7,358 nt of DNA from JAVEYA01 sp034003745 (GTDB taxonomy: Bacteria > Bacillota > Peptococcia > DRI-13 > PHAD01), in NCBI GenBank assembly GCA_034003745.1, contig JAVEYA010000109.1, positions 1 to 7,358 of the forward strand. The letters run 5' to 3'. The notes beneath the pieces are model-generated. The model saw only the letters and a program-made list of their open reading frames with translations, was not told where the DNA came from and did not search any database. How positions within the stretch are numbered: position 1 is the stretch's first letter; each line of letters begins with the position of its first letter. Below are positions 4,987 to 7,358 of the stretch, piece after piece. Both the position numbers and the translations under genes were made by a program.

Positions 4987-6117
4987 TTATTTTTTAAGAA
5001 TGGCCACGCCCTGCAAGCCGCCCAAGCCGCCATTGCCGTGCACCAGGCCGTATTCTTTGTTTGTCCGGGGCAATTCCTCAATTAAAGCGATCAAGCCGTT
5101 TAAGGCCGGATTGTTCCAGGGTGCGCGGGCCAGACTCATACCGCCGGTTACCGTGATGGCGTGCTGCTCTAAGAGCGGTGCAATCTGTTCAATGCGATCG
5201 GCTATTTTGGTTGCCAGCAAGAACCCAATCGGAATCGGCGGATAGCAGGTATAGACCTCCAAAAGCGCGTTACCCGCTTTAAATTCCCGGGCGAAGTCCA
5301 GATCGGCCTCCTTACAGGCCCGTTCATAAGCTCTGCGCACATGCGGGAAGATATCGTCTTGGCTTCCTGCAATGACATCGATATGGGCCGGGCCATCACC
5401 GACAATATTATATTTGGCTGCGCGCAGTTCCGTCCTTTTTTCTTTCGGCACGGCCAAAGCATCCGCTACGGCCGCACTCGTTACAATGACCCCGCTGCTA
5501 AAATCCACATACGGATTGGCGCAATCGGTCAAAGTAAACAGGTCCGCATCCATCCCCTCCAGGTATTTGGTGCGATCCGCCCTGCCCGGGTCGTCGCCCG
5601 GATAGGTCCGGAGATAATTGGCATACAGCCGGTTGGAAATGTCGAGAAAATCCTCTCTGCTGATACCGAGAAGTTCGATTAGACGGTGGGCTAAGCTATT
5701 ATACCCGGCCGGAATGGACATTTCCTCAAAAATATCCATGGCCTCCTGCAGGGCCGGCTTGCCTTTAGTCTGTTTCAAGGTGGACAGTGGCTCATGCCCA
5801 AAGATAAAGGCAGCGTCCGCCAAATCATTGTCCAGCAGCGTCTTTGCGTCGGCCAAGGCCTGGATAGGGCTGCAGCCGCTCCGGTAGATATTTAGCGTAG
5901 AGATATCCCGGCAGCCCAAAATATCAAAATAAAAGCGGTTCGCCGCTTCAAAAGCGTCCAGTAAAGGATCGATAAACAGATAGGCTATCCGGCAGTCCTT
6001 CTTCTCCAGGGATTGCCGAATTTGCGCCGCACCGGAAAACTTCTCCCGCAGATTCTTTGCGGAGATATTGCCGCCCTGTGCATCCACCAGCCTGTCCGCA
6101 TAAATAATCAGCGCCAT
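4987..6117 (-). CDS. Thiolase-like protein (unorthodox acetyl-CoA acetyltransferase family)
   Basis: A 376-residue thiolase-fold protein, expected to be a soluble acyl-CoA enzyme. The segment RSGCSPIQALADAKTLLDNDLADAAFIFGHEPLS (79-112) matches the thiolase nucleophile region, with C82 at the CASG cysteine. The late VYTCYPPIPIGF (288-299), TVTGGMSLARAPWNNPALN (322-340) and GLVHGNGGLGGLQGVAIL (357-374) match the non-canonical family annotated as acetyl-CoA acetyltransferase, which has YSCFP, TGG-APWNN and ANGG motifs. In that family the GHP histidine and the CxxGG cysteine of true thiolases are absent; here A332 and H360 occupy those places. AGGAGG sits 7 nt before the ATG. It follows the DUF975 gene by 88 bp with no clear terminator or promoter between, and no DUF35 partner is in view. 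It may perform a condensation or thiolysis by altered chemistry, or bind acyl-CoA; the substrate is unknown. Confidence 0.8.
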   Translation of the reverse strand: MALIIYADRLVDAQGGNISAKNLREKFSGAAQIRQSLEKKDCRIAYLFIDPLLDAFEAANRFYFDILGCRDISTLNIYRSGCSPIQALADAKTLLDNDLADAAFIFGHEPLSTLKQTKGKPALQEAMDIFEEMSIPAGYNSLAHRLIELLGISREDFLDISNRLYANYLRTYPGDDPGRADRTKYLEGMDADLFTLTDCANPYVDFSSGVIVTSAAVADALAVPKEKRTELRAAKYNIVGDGPAHIDVIAGSQDDIFPHVRRAYERACKEADLDFAREFKAGNALLEVYTCYPPIPIGFLLATKIADRIEQIAPLLEQHAITVTGGMSLARAPWNNPALNGLIALIEELPRTNKEYGLVHGNGGLGGLQGVAILKK

Positions 6118-6205
6118 CCCTATTCCTCCTAATATTTTGCATATTTTATTAATTCGATGACATTGGCCTTATAGTCCGCGTGGCTAAAGGTCCCTTTTAT
6201 TTATC

Positions 6206-6898
6206 CTATTCATAGATTTCATCTCTTTTGCTCAATTGCAAATACAGTTCGGCATAAGTCGCGTTATAATAGGGCAGCACAAAGAATATGCCTATGCCGA
6301 AAGCAATAGCGCCCAGGATAAACCACCCCAGGAAGGACAAATCCAGGACAAAGATGTTGAACTTATGGCCGTCCGTCATCTGCTTGCTGATTTCAATGGC
6401 TTCTTTGCCGGAAAGCTGGGGATTATCAGCCATGATGTACGGCACAAAAATATACGAATAATACTTAATAATGCCCGGAATAATCAATAACAGGGTCCAC
6501 AGAAATGTCTGGATATCGCGCCGGAGCATCGCCCAAACGATGCCTTTGTAATGATCTCCCTGGAAGGCGTACTTGAAGCAGCCCTGATTGTTTCCCTCTA
6601 CCGCCGATTCAATAAAATATTTTCTTCCCCCCACCTCTAAGGGATATCCCAGCAGCACCCGCAGGGCGATAAAGAAAATAAAAAGAGTAATCCCGGCGGT
6701 AATAATCAGCGGAAGATATTCCAATACAAAGTCGGAAAAGACTTGACCGTTGGAGCCTCCCCCGTTGTCCCCCCTCCCGTTGGAACCGCCCGCAGCGCCC
6801 TGGGCCAAGGCAATAACAATACTAATCAATAACGCCTTCCAATAGTTCCTCCGCAAAACATTTTTAGCCCTGTCTTTCAAGTCTTTTCGGGTCCACAT
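6206..6898 (-). CDS. DUF975 family integral membrane protein
   Basis: I use the ATG at 6898-6896 (230 residues) because AGGAG lies 10 nt upstream of it. An in-frame ATG eight codons earlier would place that ribosome binding site inside the coding region. Family signature: N-terminal WTRKDLKDRAK-VLRRNYWKAL, then the C-terminal block YIFVPYIMADNPQLSGKEAIEIS, MTDGHKFNIFVLDLSFLGWFILG and FVLPYYNATYAELY, all typical of DUF975. Hydrophobic segments lie at about 19-35, 60-85, 131-151 and 184-212. Between segments 1 and 2 is a flexible Gly/Asn/Ser-rich linker (about 37-52, GGSNGRGDNGGGSNGQ). The function of DUF975 is not known. It lies 82 bp downstream of the DUF4177 gene and may have its own promoter there. 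Confidence 0.88.
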   Translation of the reverse strand: MWTRKDLKDRAKNVLRRNYWKALLISIVIALAQGAAGGSNGRGDNGGGSNGQVFSDFVLEYLPLIITAGITLFIFFIALRVLLGYPLEVGGRKYFIESAVEGNNQGCFKYAFQGDHYKGIVWAMLRRDIQTFLWTLLLIIPGIIKYYSYIFVPYIMADNPQLSGKEAIEISKQMTDGHKFNIFVLDLSFLGWFILGAIAFGIGIFFVLPYYNATYAELYLQLSKRDEIYE

Positions 6899-6922
6899 CT
6901 TACGACAACTCCTTTTATGCAC

Positions 6923-6949
6923 ATTCCTGCAGTATGATTATATTCCTGC
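6923..6949 (-). promoter_or_regulatory. Possible -10 element with flanking direct repeats before the DUF975 gene
   Basis: A perfect TATAAT lies at 6942-6937 (minus strand), about 40 nt before the chosen DUF975 start, but no good -35 is present at 16-18 bp. The octamer GCAGGAAT occurs on both sides, at 6949-6942 and 6930-6923, 19 bp apart, which could be an activator or repressor site. Weak evidence. Confidence 0.3.
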
Positions 6950-6980
6950 CACCTGATATCTTAGTACTGTCTGCAGTGTC

Positions 6981-7175
6981 TTAACATCTTCTCTTGAACA
7001 CTGCCACCACATGCCGGGTCTGGCCGTAACTCATGCTGGTATCAAAACAGCTTACCAGCTCCCAGCCTTGACCGCCCAGATCATTGAGTTCCCGCTCGAA
7101 AGTACTGGTCTCAATCTTCCCGCCCAGGAAACCTTCCGTATCATATTTAATGACTCTGTATTCCCAGGATTCCAT
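6981..7175 (-). CDS. DUF4177 family small protein
   Basis: A 64-residue soluble protein that matches the whole DUF4177 pattern: W-EYRV-IKYDTEG near the N terminus, then LNDLGGQGWELVSCF, and a final strand HVVAVFKR. The family has no established biochemical function. The ATG at 7175-7173 is chosen because AGGAGG (7188-7183) lies 7 nt before it; the adjacent in-frame GTG at 7178 would leave only 4 nt. It begins 48 bp after the msrB stop with no strong terminator between, so it may be read in the same transcript. Two cysteines (positions 43 and 64, the latter C-terminal) are visible; no motif supports a metal or redox role. Confidence 0.85.
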   Translation of the reverse strand: MESWEYRVIKYDTEGFLGGKIETSTFERELNDLGGQGWELVSCFDTSMSYGQTRHVVAVFKRRC

Positions 7176-7223
7176 CACGAAACCTCCTATCTCTTTAACG
7201 GAGAAAACCCCGAAATTATTCCG

Positions 7224-7358
7224 CTAATCGTTAAATATTTTCTTTAATTCCCCATACCCTTCTTTCTCCAGTTCGGCTTTGGGAATGAACCGCAGCGCCG
7301 CCGAATTAATACAGTATCTCAATCCTGTCGGCGCCGGACCGTCGGAAAAGACGTGAGA
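7224..7358 (-). CDS. msrB: Peptide-methionine (R)-S-oxide reductase, C-terminal 44 residues (5' end outside window)
   Basis: The minus frame entering at 7358 and stopping at TAG (7226-7224) reads SHVFSDGPAPTGLRYCIN then SAALRFIPKAELEKEGYGEL. This is the conserved MsrB C terminus: HVF-DGP-PTGLRYCINSAALRF, with the catalytic (sulfenic acid-forming) Cys in RYCIN and the active-site His in HVF. The enzyme reduces methionine-R-sulfoxide in proteins using thioredoxin and serves oxidative repair. The N-terminal zinc CxxC pairs and any fused MsrA domain lie beyond the edge, so single MsrB and MsrAB fusion cannot be told apart. No start codon is in view. Confidence 0.95.
   Translation of the reverse strand, partial: SHVFSDGPAPTGLRYCINSAALRFIPKAELEKEGYGELKKIFND

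Noticed and set aside
6118..6205. Promoter or terminator between the DUF975 and thiolase-like genes
   Set aside because: AT-rich, with a short AAAGG/CCTTT palindrome having only a 2-nt loop and no paired -35/-10; nothing supportable.
7176..7223. Terminator after msrB
   Set aside because: Only a 4-bp CGGA/TCCG match without a T-run; read-through into the DUF4177 gene is just as likely.

Overview
The window looks like part of a Gram-positive (Firmicutes) chromosome, most likely Clostridia/Peptococcaceae-like. The grounds are a canonical T-box riboswitch, strong AGGAGG-type ribosome binding sites, a TrpXYZ-type ABC transporter, and small Firmicute families (DUF975, DUF4177). The lineage below phylum is inference. 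All genes but one lie on the minus strand.

The core (about 180-4331, minus strand) is one transcription unit. A TTGACA-17-TAATCT promoter is followed by a T-box leader with a UGG (Trp) specifier and a mutually exclusive antiterminator/terminator pair. Then come a lipoprotein substrate-binding protein (trpX-like), a permease (trpY-like), an ATPase (trpZ-like) and an L-lactate/2-hydroxyacid dehydrogenase homologue. A hairpin plus T-run closes the unit. Gene gaps are 40, 1 and 17 bp. The striking point is the dehydrogenase: it belongs to the LDH/L-2-hydroxyisocaproate dehydrogenase superfamily, keeps the catalytic residues, and has a proline where LDHs carry the specificity residue Gln102. Because a T-box switches on when Trp-tRNA is uncharged, I infer that the operon may scavenge Trp together with a Trp-related 2-hydroxy or 2-oxo acid (indolelactate/indolepyruvate).

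The left edge (1-240) holds a REP-associated Y1 transposase gene broken by an in-frame stop at codon 43. Next to it are a REP-like palindrome that doubles as the operon terminator and a perfect 18-bp tandem duplication of one palindrome arm.

The 518-base gap at 3928-4445 contains the T-box, its promoter and a short structured post-terminator leader. Its last about 115 bases (4332-4445) are AT-rich; they must carry the signals of the divergent plus-strand gene, but I see no convincing promoter there.

The right half holds the plus-strand gene for an unrecognised small membrane protein (4446-4955). On the minus strand it holds an unorthodox thiolase-like protein that keeps only the N-terminal active-site cysteine, a DUF975 membrane protein, a DUF4177 small protein, and the last 44 codons of a peptide-methionine (R)-S-oxide reductase (msrB) entering from the right edge. 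I see no tRNA, rRNA, CRISPR array or complete insertion sequence.
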